Assembly (NCBI RefSeq): GCF_017654505.1
Contig: NC_054559.1
Coordinates: forward strand, 4,286,781-4,350,780
Direction: 5' to 3'
Origin: Polyodon spathula
Lineage: Eukaryota > Chordata > Actinopteri > Acipenseriformes > Polyodontidae
Length of the DNA stretch: 64,000 nucleotides
Shown here: piece by piece, positions 47,382 to 61,773 of the stretch
Layout of the letters: each line of letters opens with the position of its first letter
Position numbering within the stretch: position 1 is the first letter of the stretch
Made by a program: the position numbers and the translations under genes
Notes under the pieces: generated by a model
Seen by the model: the letters and a program-made list of their open reading frames with translations, nothing else
Told to the model about the DNA's origin: nothing
The model's database searches: none

Positions 47382-48449
47382 TTATCTGTCTTAGACCTCT
47401 ATACAGGTTTGCAGTGTTGAAAGAGTTAAATACAAAACACAGGAGGCAATGGTTAAGATGCCGCTTTCATGTTTTTTCTCAGTTTCCTGGACATTTCCTT
47501 ATAGAGAGAGGAAGAGAAAAAGCACGAGAGAGAGAACGAGAGAGAGAAACTGAGAGCAAGTTAGCAGGGCTCTAAAAGTGATGTGTTACTGTCTGACTCA
47601 GCCACACAGCTCCTGTGCCAGCCAGTTTAAAAGGCTGTTGAGGAAGGAGGTGCTCCACCCTTTGGCAGAACACCATGTCTGGAGGCACTCATCTTTGCCA
47701 GCTGAAAGATACTATAAATCACTTATAATCAGTTCAAACAAAGAAAAATTTTAAATACATGAAAACACTTGGCAATGCAGATAATCTGAAAGCAACAAAA
47801 AGCGTGTTTGTGCTTGCTTTACACAGTCTCCTGGACAAGCTTGTGTATTTGAATAGGAGCACCTGTTACAAAACTCACCTTTGAAAATCACAACAGAACC
47901 ACATACTAAAGGGCTGATATCAATCTGATGTTGATATTATAGGGTTACTGATACTGCACTTTAGAAATACTAAAAGAAATGTAATTAAAAAACAAGCATT
48001 TCATTTAGAAGTTATTAAAGTCTTCAATGAAAAATGTTACATTGCCAGAAGACACAGTAAGCAGACAATACTACATGGGCTCTACCTACACTATAAGAAC
48101 AAGTCTGTCAGTAACACCCCCTCAAGTCATAATTACACAAGTCAATCTGCAGAATGATGCATAAATGTAACAAGGAACTACAAATAGACAACGTACAGAC
48201 CCCCGTCTTTTATCTCCACAATCTGATATTTTCAATAACTGCTAAATAATGTTAATAACAGCTGGCACATGGACGTGGGTACCCGAGTAGCCACTCACCT
48301 TCGGGATAACATCAAGAACAAGGAAACTGGAAAATGCTGTGGCGACAGACTTTCTTCTATCGTGTAAATACAGATTTGCTGAGTGCTGCAGATTTAGGGT
48401 TACCAGATGCCTCAGGAACACTGTGATTTTCACAGTAAAAATCTAAAAC
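47382..48449. other. Non-coding stretch with a GA-rich patch
   Basis: A GA-rich low-complexity patch occupies about 47503-47560. No gene is recognised. Confidence 0.5.
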
Positions 48450-49552
48450 TTTTGACAAAGTCCAGCATAAAAGATTAATTCTCAAACTGAACGTAGTTGG
48501 AATTCAAGGAAACACATGTACATGGATTAGGGAGTGGTTAACATGTAGAAAACAGAAAGTACTGATTAGACAAAAAACCTCAGAATGGAGTGTGGTAACC
48601 AGTGGAGTATCACAGGGATCAGTATTAGGTCCTCTGCTATTCCTAATCTACATTAATGATTTAGATTCTGGAATAGTAAGCAAACTTGTTTAATTTGCAG
48701 ACGACACAAAAGTAGGAGGAGTGGCAAACACTGTTGCAGCAGCAAAGGTCATTCAAAATGATCTAGACAAGATTCAGAACTGGGCAAACACATGGCAAAT
48801 GACATTTAATAGAGAAAAGTGTAAGGTACTGCACGCAGGAAATAAAAATATGCATTATAAATATCATATGGGAGATACTGAAATTGGAGAAGGAATCTAT
48901 GAAAAAGACCTAGGAGTTTTTGTTGACTCAGAATTGTCTTCATCTAGACAATGTGGGGAAGCTATAAAAAGACCAACAAGATGCTCGGATACATTGTGAA
49001 AAGTGTTGAATTTAAATCAAGGGAAGTAATGTTAAAACTGTACAATGCATTAGTAAGACCTCATCTTGAATATTGTGTGCAGTTCTGGTCACCTCGCTAT
49101 AAAAAAGATATTGCTACTCTAGAAAGAGTGCAAAGAAGAGCGACCAGAATTATTCCAGGTTTAAAAGGCATGTCATATGCAGACAGGCTAAAAGAATTGA
49201 ATCTATTTATTCTTGAACAAAGAAGACGACGTGGCGACCTAATTCAAGCATTCAAAATTCTAAAAGGTCGACCCAAGGGACTTTTTTGACCTGAAAAAAG
49301 AAACAAGGACCAGGGGTCACAAATGGAGATTAGACAAAGGGGCATTCAGAACAGAAAATAGGAGGCACTTTTTTACATAGAGAATCGTGAGGGTCTGGAA
49401 TCAACTCCCCAGTAATGTTGTTGAAGCTGACACCCTGGGATCCTTCAAGAAGCTGCTTGATGAGATTCTGGGATCAATAAGCTACTAACAACCAAACGTA
49501 CAAGATGGGCCGAATGGCCTCCTCTCGTTTGTAAACTTTCTTATGTTCTTAA
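48450..49552 (+). mobile_element. CR1-type LINE, 5'-truncated
   Basis: The element starts inside the reverse transcriptase (FDKVQHKRLILKL) and extends to a 3' end with CCTCCTCTCGTTTGTAAACT followed by TTCTTATGTTCTTA, a terminal short repeat typical of CR1 tails. Three more copies of this 3' region occur at 12618, 15096 and 34482 (-). It is the longest and serves as the in-window reference. Confidence 0.88.
48451..49488 (+). pseudogene. CR1-type reverse transcriptase, broken
   Basis: SGVSQGSVLGPLLFLIYIND precedes the active-site box FADDTK at 48694-48708. A TAA stop at 48691-48693 sits immediately before it. The next block (48721-48999) reads NTWQMTFNREKCKVLHAGNK and KDLGVFVDSELSSS, then shifts to NKMLGYIVKSVEF, LVRPHLEYCVQFWSPRYKKD and ATRIIPGLKGMSYADRLKEL. 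A second shift near 49265 precedes the C-terminal RVWNQLPSNVV-like part, which ends GSISY at 49488. The endonuclease half is missing. Confidence 0.88.
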
Positions 49553-49625
49553 AAGACTCGGACTCATCCTTGTGTGACTTGGACTCGAACTTTCGGGCTC
49601 CGTGACTCGATATTAACGATGAGTC
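49553..49625 (+). repeat. GACTCG/GACTTGG-type degenerate repeat
   Basis: GACTCGGACTC, GACTTGGACTCGAAC and GTGACTCGA follow the CR1 3' end; related to the block at 13205-13335. Confidence 0.55.
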
Positions 49626-50310
49626 CTTTTTTATATTCTATTACACAAGTACTATTACAGTTACTAGGAAACTATGCACAATAAAAACCCACCTAACAAA
49701 CATTATCCAATCACTGGTTAGCCCTCTTGTCTCTGCAGCCAATCATAGTAAGAGTAAGAAATTTGAAGCAAGTTAGGTTGTAGTGTAAACACACCCTTAC
49801 AAAAATCCAACTGCAACCATTGCAGACCTTTTGCATTAAGTTTTATAAGGAATAAATAATGTCAGCATGGTAAACAAGTCGGTACTTATTTGGCTTTTAA
49901 CAAGCCTTTCTCTTTACTACACTACGTTAAACTGTGGTCTAAGTTTTTAAGCACTGTAGAAATACATTTCTAAAACTGCATTCTTGAAAAATGGGTAATT
50001 TGATTTTGCTGAACTCCCTGAATCGCTGGAACATAATTGATTTGTTTGCACTGAAAACAACAGAACATTGGTTATCTTAATAATTGAGTTTACTGAAAAC
50101 AAAAATTAATGAAAAAACAATCATCATATAAGTTATAATCATACTTTTAGAGCTTCTTAATTCATATCAGAAAGTCGCTGTGTGCTTTGTTTCTAATCGC
50201 CACTCATTCCCAGTAGATGTCATCACTGTTTGCAAGCAATGTCAATTAATTCACCTGGCAAATTCAGTGTAAAACTAGGCACTAAAGTCTCAAATCGAAA
50301 ATGACCTACA
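49626..50310. other. Non-coding stretch
   Basis: AT-rich, nothing recognised. Confidence 0.45.
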
Positions 50311-50318
50311 GGCACATA

Positions 50319-51530
50319 CAGTGGCGGAGCAGCTGCACACGGGCCCGTGCACTCAGTTTTTATTTAATTATTTATTTTTTAACAATGATAATATCATTTG
50401 CATTTATATTTACAGATGTTACACATTTGTATCACTGTAGATGCCAGTGTGCAGTGCCAGTAATTCAGATTGTATCCTCCCTCATTTCAACAGGTTTCAC
50501 TATTGTCTTAATTATCCTAACTTTTTTCCCACGGAAGCTGATACGAGGGACGTCTTCATGGAAGGTTTTGGGGTTATTCAGCACAGATATTTATATTCTG
50601 TGTGAATGATTCGTCCTGTAGTTCAGACGGTCGCTGTTGGGTGGTGCTGCAGCCACCAAAATAAACTACAGCAAATCAACATGCCTGTATATCTGATTTA
50701 ATAATAAAAAAATAAAAAAAATGGTCTGTGCAGAATTGTGAATTCTGTAACAATTTATGTGATCGCTTAATTGGGGAATCCTGGTAGGTTAGTGACTAAA
50801 TCTGTTCGTTTATGATTAAAAAATAGTGAGGCTCCCAAGTGGTGCATCCAGCAAAAGCACTCCACGTGGAGTGCAAGATGTGCCCTGTAGCCTGAAGATC
50901 ACAGGTTCAAATCCAGGCTATGTCATAGCCAACCGTGACTGGGAGTTCCTAGGGGGTGGCTGCCCAGGTAGGGAGGGCTTAGGTCAGCACCACACATCAG
51001 TGACCCCGGTGGCCAATAGGATGCCTGTGGTTTTGCAGTGGAGCCACCAGATCTGTGTTGTCCTCCAGCACTATAGATCTGGTGGCCTCGCTGTGGATCC
51101 ACAGTGCAAAAAATGACAGATTGGCAGTTGCACGTTTCAGAGGACGCATGCTCCTTCCTCCATTCCCCAAGTCAGCGGGAGGGTTGCAAGCAGTGAGCTG
51201 AGGATACAGAATTGGGCACACTAAACTGGGGAGAAAACTGGGGTAAAAACATTGGAGACGACTACATTTTTTTTTAAAAAAAAAGAAAAAAAATAGTGTA
51301 GTGTTGGATGTAAAGACGTACATAAAATAAAATAAAGTAGGCGAGTAGAACACGTTCTCATTACGTACTGTTTCATACATGCTGACATTCTGACAATTAC
51401 ATATAGTTCAATATTGAACACTTGATTTTGTATGTTTGATGTTTATAAAAAGGGTTAAATTGACATTTGGGTTGGGGGACCTACAATAAGGTCATGCAGT
51501 GGGGCCTATCTTCCTCTTCCTCCGCCACTG
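50319..51530. mobile_element. Non-autonomous hAT-like element containing a nested SINE
   Basis: The ends CAGTGGCGGAGCAG and CTTCCTCCGCCACTG are inverted repeats. The flanking octamers GGCACATA (50311-50318) and GGCACATG (51531-51538) match at seven of eight, the 8-bp target duplication of hAT elements. Without the SINE the element is about 745 bp. The 102-aa frame at 50301-50609 crosses the left end and is not a gene. No transposase is present. Confidence 0.82.
50829..51284 (+). mobile_element. tRNA-derived SINE with target-site duplication
   Basis: The head GGCTCCCAAGTGGTGCATCC contains an A-box-like stretch, and GGTTCAAATCC at about 50910 is a near-perfect RNA polymerase III B box. The body runs about 350 bp to an A-rich tail. 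AAAAAATAGTG occurs just before the head (50818-50828) and just after the tail (51288-51298), an 11-bp target duplication. It belongs to the same SINE type as the inverted, headless copy at 36576-36912. Confidence 0.88.
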
Positions 51531-51538
51531 GGCACATG

Positions 51539-53270
51539 ATATGACTCAAGGACTGATTGATAGCAAAATAAAGATGGACTGTGGGAAAAAAACAAACACA
51601 ATGTCTATAAAATAAATGAATACAATTGCTGAAGTGTGGACTGCGTTATCTCACTCTGCAATGCTGTACTGTATGTTGTTTTTTAAAAAAAAAAAGGGTT
51701 GTTTTTGTGGGATAATGCGATTTAATTTTCTAGCAAGCTGAGAGAGGTGCACATTTTTCTGTTTGTTATGTGATCGACATTAGCGCACCACAGATTTATA
51801 TAAATGTACACTTGCACAGACTATTCTGCCTTTAGTTGCATTTGAGATTTTTGCATGTTATAAAAAATTCATTAAATGTTTTGTTAGTAAAAATAGAATA
51901 AGGAGAAGAGTAAAGTACTTACCATTCGGCCTAGTGTTGGATATCAACAGCGCCTTTTTGTGGGCGGAGACAAATATAACCTTGGATTACCCCCAAGATC
52001 AGAGAATGAGAGCACTGAGTGAATATTTACCATATTGTTGCAAATAGCAGGACCTGTGGGTGCATCCAACTATAGGAGAGGAAGTATTAATTAAATATAC
52101 TAAACAAACTGTAATTCTAGTTATGATTTGGTGCCAAAATGTTCATAGTTCTGAAAGTTTAATGTTTAGACTACTTTTTGATATTAATAATACCATATAT
52201 TTTTGTAATGTCTTATGAATGGGTTTAAGGAACCTTGGTTGAGTCCCATGGGAGGTGGTAGTAGTTACAGCTTATCATGCTGGAGGGAACAATGGTGGTT
52301 TCAACCTGATCAAAGGATTTTTTTAACGTTTATTTTCTTTGTTTAAACTTATTCTTTGTTAAGTTGTATATTTTTCCTTTGGGAAGATTTATTCTTGTTG
52401 GTTGGTTGATTTTGTCTGTGCTGCACTGGACTGCTGCCCAAAAAAATTGAACTCCAACTCAGTGTCCGTCTGCCTATCTGCCTACTGCTCCACACCACAG
52501 AGATCACTCGGTACCCTACATGATAACACAACACCACTTAATTTACCAAAACAGAAATAATTTATTATGAATGCAGGAAAAACACATTAACTATATGCGT
52601 GCAGCATCAAACTAGAAATCTGTGTGAACGTCTTTTTTTTTTTATTCCATTATGAACCTACACAAAGGGGAAATACATAAATATACTATGTTTCTGTGTA
52701 AAAGAGAAAAGGTAAATAAATAATTATCTGAAATCAAAGGAACTGAAACACAATCTCGTAAATGCATCATTGTATTACAGACTTGATAAATGTTCAAATG
52801 CAATGAAACATGACGATTCTGTTTTGCAAAACAAATAATACAAAAAATGCTAAATTTACTATTTAAGAACACAGTATATGTACAGTTCTGGCAATGTCTA
52901 AATCAGATTGACAGATTTTACCCAAACTGAAGTCAAAGTAGATGCTATAGTCAGAGGTGAAAGGCACTTTAATTTCAAGTGTACTGTTATTTTCAAGTAC
53001 GCATTAAAAAGTGGTAGCGGGTGCACTGCGCTTGCTCACACATGTCTAAGCAACTTCCACTAAGAAAGCAGGGAAGCGCCCATTCAAATCTGGTACATTA
53101 GGCTGTTTTTGGTCTTTTACATCTTTTTGATTGAATTTATCACATTTTCCAGCTTTTATGTCGCTTTAATGTAATGTATCATTCATATCAAGCAAATGTA
53201 CCTCTTTATGAGAACAGGAAAACATCCATCAGATCGCAATTGATTGCACATGTAACTAAATCTGACAGTC
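51539..53270. other. Non-coding stretch
   Basis: AT-rich; no gene or defined repeat recognised. Confidence 0.45.
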
Positions 53271-53330
53271 TACCATTTTCTGACATTACACAGGTCAAGT
53301 TTTGGTATGCATACCACAGTCTGACGACGT
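53271..53330 (+). repeat. Unclassified dispersed repeat, copy 1
   Basis: TGACATTACACAGGTCAAGT followed by TTTGGTATGCATACCACAGTCTGAC resembles 56083-56140 base for base with about 80% agreement. GATGTAAAGCTGGTACATTT at about 53414 also recurs at about 55609. The class is unknown. Confidence 0.55.
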
Positions 53331-53924
<594 letters not shown>

Positions 53925-53932
53925 AATACATA

Positions 53933-55447
53933 CAGTGCCTACAGAAAGTCTACACCCCCTATCAAATTGTTCACCTTTTGTTGCCTTATTATAGCCTGGA
54001 ATTAATGCATTAAAATTGTTTTTTTTTGTTTTCATTTATCTACACATCCTACCCCACAACTTCCAAGTGAAAAGAATATTCTAGAAATTTGTAGAAAATT
54101 AATTAAAAAATAAAAACGGAAATAGCTAGGTTGCTTATAATAGCAAATCCTAAATTAGCTCAGGTGTAAACAATCGCCTTCAAAATCAGACACAAAGTTG
54201 AGTGGCCTCCACCTGTGTTAAATTGTAGTGATTCACATGATTTCAGGATAAATTCAGTAGTTCCTGTAGGTTCCCTCTGCTGGGTAGTGCATTTCGAAGC
54301 AAAGACTTGAGCACAAAGGTGCTTTCAAAAGAACTCCAGGACAAAGTTGTTGAATGGCACAGATCAGGGGATGGATATAAGATAATATCAAAGGCCTTAA
54401 ATATCCCTTGGAGCACAGTCAAGACGATTATTAAGAAGTGGAAGGTGTCAGGCACCACAAAGACCCTGCCTAGATCAGGCCGTCCCTCCAAAAGGGATGA
54501 CCGAGCAAGGAGGAGACTGATCAGAGAGGCTACCAAGAAGCTAATGGCAACTTTGCAAGAGCCACTGGTTTTTATGGCCAAGACTGGTCAAAGTGTGCAT
54601 GTGACAACAACATCCCAAGCACTCCACAAATCTGACTTGTATAGTAGGGTAGCAAGAAGGAAGCCATTACTCAAGAAAGCCCACCTTGAATCCTGTTTGA
54701 AGTATGCAAAAAACACTCAGGAGAATATGTAGCCATGTGGCAAAAAGTTTTGTTATCTGATGAAACTAAAATGGAACTATCTGGCGTAAATGCAGTGTTA
54801 TGTTTGGCGAAAACCCAACACAGCACATCACCCAAAGAACACAGTGGTGGTAGCATCATATCATGGGGATGTTTCTCATCAGCAGGGACTGGGGCACTTG
54901 TCAGGATAGAAGGGAAAATGAATGGAGCAAAGAACAGAGAAGTCCTTGAGGAAAACCTGCTGCCCTCTGCAAGAAAGTTGAAACTGGGATGTAAGTTCAC
55001 CTTTCAGCATGACAACGACTCAAAGTACACAGCCAAATTTACGCTGTAAATGTCCTTCAGTGGCCCAGTCAGAGCCCTGACCTAAATCCAATCGAAAATT
55101 TGTGGCATGACTTGAAGATTGCTGCCCATCAACGCTCCCCAAGGAACTTGACAGAGCTTGAACAGTTTTGTAAAGAAGAATGGTCAAACATTGCTAAATG
55201 TAGGTGTGCAAAGTTGGTAGAGACCTATCCCAACAGACTCACAGCTGTAATTGTTGCCAAAAATGCTTCCACCAAGTATTAACTCAGGAGGGTGGAGACT
55301 TATCCAATAATTTTGTATTTTTAATGTTTTTCACAATAAAATCTTTTTTCCCCTTAACAGTGTGGAGTATGGTGTGTAGGTAAGTGGAAAAAAAAATCCT
55401 CATTTAAATGCATGAAACTCTGAGGCACTGACAACAAATGTGAATAC
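53933..55447 (+). mobile_element. Tc1-like transposon, family D
   Basis: The left end CAGTGCCTACAGAAAGTCTA is preceded by TA, a Tc1 terminal repeat type common in fish. The transposase is on the plus strand. The right end (GTGTGTAGGTAAGTGG and AATGCATGAAACTCTGAGGC) is recognisable as subterminal sequence, but the outermost inverted repeat has decayed or been lost near 55447. Confidence 0.88.
54307..55282 (+). pseudogene. Tc1-like transposase, broken (family D)
   Basis: The first codon is TTG where ATG would be expected (TTG AGC ACA AAG). The DNA-binding part reads MSTKVLSKELQDKVVEWHRS, SKALNIPWSTVKTIIKKW and a RSGRPSKRDDRARRR hook. The frame stops at 54730-54732. The next block (54735-55049) has [13 protein letters not shown] (first Asp), [20 protein letters not shown] and [15 protein letters not shown] (second Asp). 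It stops at 55047; then SQSPDLNPIENLWHDLKIAA brings the Glu in another frame, ending NASTKY at 55282. All catalytic residues persist, but in three frames. Confidence 0.9.
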
Positions 55448-56082
55448 TTGACCCATTCGACTCCGAGACCACTTTCAATTCAAACACAAAATGCCTTGCT
55501 TTCATTCACTCAACAACATCCACAGCATGTCTCGTTTTCAAACACTCAACACCCACAGTAGAGAAATGTTCACTAATGAGCAACAAAAAGAGAACATGTT
55601 AATACTGATGTAAAGCTGGTACATTTGTATATCAGAAAAACTGGAGAGGGACAGGAAATTAAAGGCATTCCTGGCAACGACTTTCAAAATTCAAACACTC
55701 ACAACTTTTAATAAATCTGTCCCTGTGAAGATTTACAATCATCCTCCACCAACGGGAGCACCAAACAAGCGACTCTGACAGTGACTAAAAAAAAATACCC
55801 CATTGAAACAAATTTTCCTTAAAAACATGTTATTTTTTGCAGTTCATTATCTACCCAGTTTAATTTACCATTCCTGAATTATCAAAAATTATATTTAAGA
55901 TTCTTTAATATGGACAATAATATCCATGTATTATATAAAAAAAATAATAATAATAATAGGATGGGCTTCAGTGAGTTAAAGGAAAGCAATCCCACCTCGG
56001 TCTTGTAATTTATGACATCACCTAGATGGAATTATTATCCTGTAACTCAATGAAGCCCTTGTCTCTCTCTCTCTCTCTCATT
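55448..56082. other. Non-coding stretch with a (CT)n microsatellite
   Basis: (CT)n at about 56061-56079 and a short AAT run near 55943. No gene is recognised. Confidence 0.45.
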
Positions 56083-56140
56083 TACTGACATTACATGGAT
56101 CACGTTTCGGTATGTGTACCACATTCTGACAATATGCCAC
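56083..56140 (+). repeat. Unclassified dispersed repeat, copy 2
   Basis: TGACATTACATGGATCACGT followed by TTCGGTATGTGTACCACATTCTGAC parallels 53271-53330. No ends are defined. Confidence 0.55.
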
Positions 56141-58883
56141 TTTCTGGCCCGACACCAGTATTTTTAATTTTGTAATTTTATTATTATAGCTAGAAATAAT
56201 AGAGAAAAATGTGGTCATTTAAATCTTTCTACTACTAGTCGATCATACTAAATATGTTTAAAAAATTAGCTCCCCTCAAGTTACTTTGATATTAACCGTG
56301 TTGATGCAGTTTTAGGCAATGAAATAAAAGCAGGACTTCACTTCCCACTTTCCTAGAGCTTAGTGTCTTTAATAAATTTAGAAAAAAAAAATGTCTGTAC
56401 CATAACATTAAGAATTTGTACTTTATTGGAACCCCGAACATTTTCAGTGGGACCTTCAGTTTTTCAGTTTAGAGTCCTGGCTGCTCAATGGGGAAAGGTT
56501 TTGGAGAGCCCCATAGTGACTGTTGGACATGCAATTGTGACATGCCGATAGACAGGTGTGCAGACAGATAGACACCCCCATATATGCCCAGGATATGCTA
56601 TTGTAAACATTCCAATTAGTTTTACATAAAGAAGTGCTATTAATACAGAGTAATACAGAGGAGTAACCCATGGTGTAATATGGTGTAATATGGTGTTGGC
56701 ATCATTACATCAATACACTTTTTTTTTTTTTTAGTTGGTGTCTTAAGGCATAACCAAGCAATTGCAGTACAACAGTTAATGAGGGAATGCATGATGTGAT
56801 GATGAATCACTGTGCTGCAGTACAGCGCTCCCCCTGCACTCTGTCCATGTATTATACTCTAACCCAAAAACAAACCACCTCAAACTGTCAAGACAAGCTC
56901 CTTGTGGGAGGGACGCCCTGCCAGCTGGTACATGGACAGGCACAGGAAAGAATCACAATCTGCTATTTCTGTCTGCTTGAATCTACTCCACTTTACCTTG
57001 GTGGAGGTTCAATCCAATTGTCTTTATAAAAACATTAAAACGTCTTCAACGAAAAAGACGGCAACTGCATCAAAGCTGTGAAATATTTCTGCTGAAGATC
57101 ACTCTGTCCAGTGCAAGAAGGGGACATTTCTGTTGTTTATTTTTACACTTATTTGTGTTTTTATTTTGTTTTGATAATTCATAATAACTCTAGAAAATGA
57201 CCAATTTGAAATGAGATAGCGCTATTTTTTCTTCTTAAATAGCCTAATACATCATTATGTCTAATCGTGAAATACCTTGAAATATCTATTTTTAGACTGA
57301 AAAAAACTGTGAAAAAAATATAGCCCTAGGTTATACACAGTAGTTGTTGTTCTGTTAGTTATGTTAACATATGAGGAGGTGTGTATATTATACAAGTGGT
57401 GGCAATACTGTTAAAAACGCTATGAGATGGCTTGCTCTTGCAGCATTGTGAGGTTACAATTGACTGCACAGTAAATTGCTAATGATATACCAATTATAAT
57501 ACATAACATGCAAGTAGAGTGGATGAATTTGGATTTTCAAGGTCCTCCTAAACATGTAAAAACTATTTCTAAAACCGCATGAAGACTTTTTTCAAGAAGC
57601 TATAAAACTATACATGAGGGCTTACTAATTTAAATACCACTTCAAAAAGGAGCGACTATAATGAGCACCAGAAAAGTGAATTCCAGTGGCATTACAGAAT
57701 TGAGAGTCCAAGTTGCAGTGATATGCTTGTTTGCCGAGAAGCACTGCGACAGATACTTGCATCAGCATAATACTGGCTGCTGACAAACTGCCCAATCCTC
57801 TGACAGGGCACTTCACAAAGGCCTTGCCTCTGCTTGGGGAACCCAGAATGTAATCAATTACAATTTTAGTGCTGGCTCTTGGACAGTGTAGGCCTAGCTC
57901 CCCCTCTCTTTCTCTCTCATTGGGGAAAATTAAGGAATAAATAAAAGCTCAATTAAGCAGTCTTCTAGGCCATGTCCACATTTGGGTAGGCTCGGTAAAA
58001 AGGCCAAGACAGCCCCAGAGTGTGGTCTTCCCATAAAAAGTGAAGGCGTACACAAACTTGGAGGGCACTGGAGTGAAGGTCTTTTCCCACGTAAACAAAA
58101 TACATTAATAACAACAAATCGCAGCCTTAAGCATCACGTACTTAAACAGTGGCGAGTAGTTAAAGTGGTATTGTTTCAAATATTGTGTGCTGGCAGCTTT
58201 AGTCTAAAAATAGAAGCCCTTCTTAACCCTTCCCCCGTGGGAGATTCAACACAAACTCCATGAGAGCAGCTGTGTGCAGCTGTGCCATAAATACTCACTT
58301 GGAAATACTTCTCTGTAGAAATTCCTCCAATTACTACCAGTGCGGGTGCTCTGTAGTTAGTGTGGGGTTTTATCTCATTGGGTCAAGGGATTTGTTTGTA
58401 AAACTGCCAGAAAACCAAAAGCCTCTGATGCTAGAACATTTTACATGCAACTAACTAACTGTCTGCAGTGAAAACTTTCTATTAAACTGTGTGGTTTCTT
58501 TTATTAAAGTTACAAGCAATAAATCTGTCAATGCATGATCCAATTACCAGCTCTTTCGGATCACCAGCATCTGAGGTAATGTTTTAGTAGATTTAGTTAG
58601 TCTGTTTACTTTGTACTTTTTATATATATATGTCTATTTTTATATTTATATTTTAAGTAACTGTACCTAATATCAGGTTGGAACACCATTTCTCCTCATA
58701 ACATTTCTGACACCGTCTCCACAAGGTGTCTTGAGAGATCCATTCAGACGACTGTGATGATAACTGTTCAAGTTCATCCCAAATAACACAAAAAGATCAC
58801 GCAACATCCTGTGCCGCCATATCAGTGAAGGAAACCTACAGAGTCACAAACACACTGATATACAGCACTGGCTTTGCCTTCCT
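56141..58883. other. Non-coding stretch
   Basis: Short homopolymer and TA tracts (56721, 58620). The open frames are under 95 aa and show no domain. No repeat boundaries found. Confidence 0.4.
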
Positions 58884-59780
<897 letters not shown>

Positions 59781-60404
59781 CTTCCTCCTTGTGTTGTGTT
59801 AGTAGCTCTTTGGGACCCACAATATTTAGCAAGCTAAATGTGGACACAGAGCCTCTGGCCGCTGGTAATTTCTTCAGCATTTCTGGAGCTGAACACACAT
59901 TTCTAGGCATGTTTTCAACCTTTGCTGCAGGTTGGCTCTGCTATTAATAGAGAAGAATTCCATGAGGAGTTACCACCTGCAAGGGTCATTTATATCTGTC
60001 TGTCCTCATCAGATGGAACTGAAATGCTTTTTTTTGTGGGAAAAGCATTTCGGCCTCCATTGCTCGAGGTCACTGGAAGCTACACATCACTGACTGATAA
60101 ATGAGGTGAAAACACCCCTTTAACATGAACACAGCTTAGCTTAGTTAGCGAAACAGACACCTTCACACACGTCACTCCCAGTACATCAGCCACTTTCACC
60201 CCCTCTCGTTCATTAAAGCTACGGCTGCATTTGACACCGAACTGGAATTCATTGCTGCTAATTACTTACTAGAATAGATCATATATGTACAGTAGCAAAG
60301 TCTTCTGCATACTCAGCTTTATCAGAAAGATGCAGCTAGTTCACATTCCAGTCTGTTTACCTTCCCCAAAGATAGATTGCACTCTAGAGATAAAAACTCC
60401 CACC
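59781..60404. other. Non-coding stretch
   Basis: Nothing recognised. Confidence 0.45.
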
Positions 60405-61063
60405 TCTTCACTTGAGAACTGCTTTAGACCTGCCATAGGCCTCTTGGTGGCCTCCCTGACTAGTGCACTTCTTGCCTGGATACTCAGTTTTTGAGGACGG
60501 CCTGTTCTAGACAGATTCACAGTTGTGCCATATTCTCTCCATTTCTTAATAATGGACTTTACTGTGCTCCGGGGGATACTCAATGCCTTGGAAATGTTCT
60601 TATATCCTACCCGATTGGTACTTTTGATTAACCTTATTCTGGATTTGCTTTGAATGTTCCTTCGTCTTCATTATGTCGTTTTTGTTAGGAAATGTACTAA
60701 CCAACTGTGGGACCTCCCAGAGACAGGTGTATTTAACCTGAAATCATGTGAAACACCTTAATTGCACACAGGTGGACTCCATTCAACTAATTTTGTAACT
60801 TCTAAAGACAACTGGTTGCACCAGAGCTTATTTAGGTGTGTCATAGCGAAGGGGGTGAATACTTAGGCAATCAATTATTTTCTGTTTTGTATTTGTGATT
60901 AATTTAGAACAATCTGTAGATTTTATATTTCACTTTGACATTATGGACTTTTTTTGTGATGATAAGTGGCAAAAACTCCTAATTAAATCATTTTTGATTC
61001 CATGTTGTAACAAAATTAAATGTGGAAAAGTCCAAGGTGGGTGAATACTTTTGAGAGCCACTG
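60405..61063 (-). mobile_element. Tc1-like transposon, family A copy 3, truncated
   Basis: Only the 5' half (minus orientation) is present. The terminal repeat ending GAATACTTTTGAGAGCCACTG is at 61043-61063 followed by TAG. The leader (GTGAAACACCTTAATTGCAC) and the N-terminal transposase follow. Homology to copy 2 stops near 60405, so the catalytic half and the other end are gone. Confidence 0.9.
60410..60671 (-). pseudogene. Tc1-like transposase, N-terminal part only (family A copy 3)
   Basis: The ATG is at 60671-60669. A two-base deletion near 60608 breaks the frame within the first helix-turn-helix. The remainder (SIPRSTVKSIIKKWREYGTT, LSRTGRPQKLSIQARSALVR, EATKRPMAGL) is open from 60583 onward. 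It contains the GRPQK hook missing in copy 1. Confidence 0.88.
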
Positions 61064-61066
61064 TAG

Positions 61067-61287
61067 CTTAATTGGGAAGTCTCTGTAGAGCTTTGTAAGA
61101 CTAATTATAAATGTACAACACGAGTGTTTGCAATTAAAAAAGAACTGCATGCTTGCCTTCACTTGTTACAGCTCCTGCATGTTCAGACTACTGCGCTGCT
61201 GGGATCTCATAGCATGCAAAATTACATCACAGTGTTGCGAGAAACCCAGAAGACTCCACTGAACAGTCAGCATGAAGATTTTATTTT
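61067..61287. other. Short non-coding spacer
   Basis: Nothing recognised. Confidence 0.4.
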
Positions 61288-61495
61288 TTTGGCGAGTCCC
61301 CGAGTGACTCTGGTAAACGCACGACCACGTGCAGGTTCACATCCTGGCTGTACGAAGTCACTGGTCTTAGTTGCGGATTTCGGAGGGAACACTGCATTGG
61401 CTCTGGTGCTCATGTGGGTTAGGGTGGCAAAACCAGCAGGGACTGTATCTCCTCATCGTGCTGCAGAAGGGAGTTCAGGCAGACACATGGGCGCT
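61288..61495 (+). repeat. Possible tRNA-derived SINE fragment
   Basis: GGCGAGTCCCCGAGTGACTC followed about 30 bases on by GGTTCACATCC resembles an A-box/B-box arrangement, with a GC-richer body (GGATTTCGGAGGGAACACTG). No A-rich tail or target duplication was found, so this is tentative. Confidence 0.4.
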
Positions 61496-61773
61496 CTAAA
61501 CATTCATAAACCTTGTGTGCATGCCTGAACTGTGAGCAAAACACCACTTTTTATCTAACCAAGGCCCCTTCTCATGAAACCAGCTGGTGTCAAGCACCGT
61601 ACCAGCTCGCTTTGTCTAGTTTAATCTCACTCTCTCAAACTTTCGTTCAGCCCCAGTTTTGGATAGATTGTTTTATTCACGTACCGTATTTAGAGCTTAG
61701 CTCTCTGCCACGCTGCAATGTCATTTTCCAGTAGGATTCTGGGAAGGAGCAGCACAGGGCTCTTGCACATTAG

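Noticed and set aside
50301..50609. 102-aa frame with hydrophobic stretches that look like membrane segments
   Set aside because: It crosses the left end of the hAT-like element and arises from T-rich DNA; no start context or homology.
58660..58800. Sequence reminiscent of a Tc1-like 3' region (ACCTAATATCAGGTTGGAAC)
   Set aside because: No transposase motif or terminal repeat could be tied to it.
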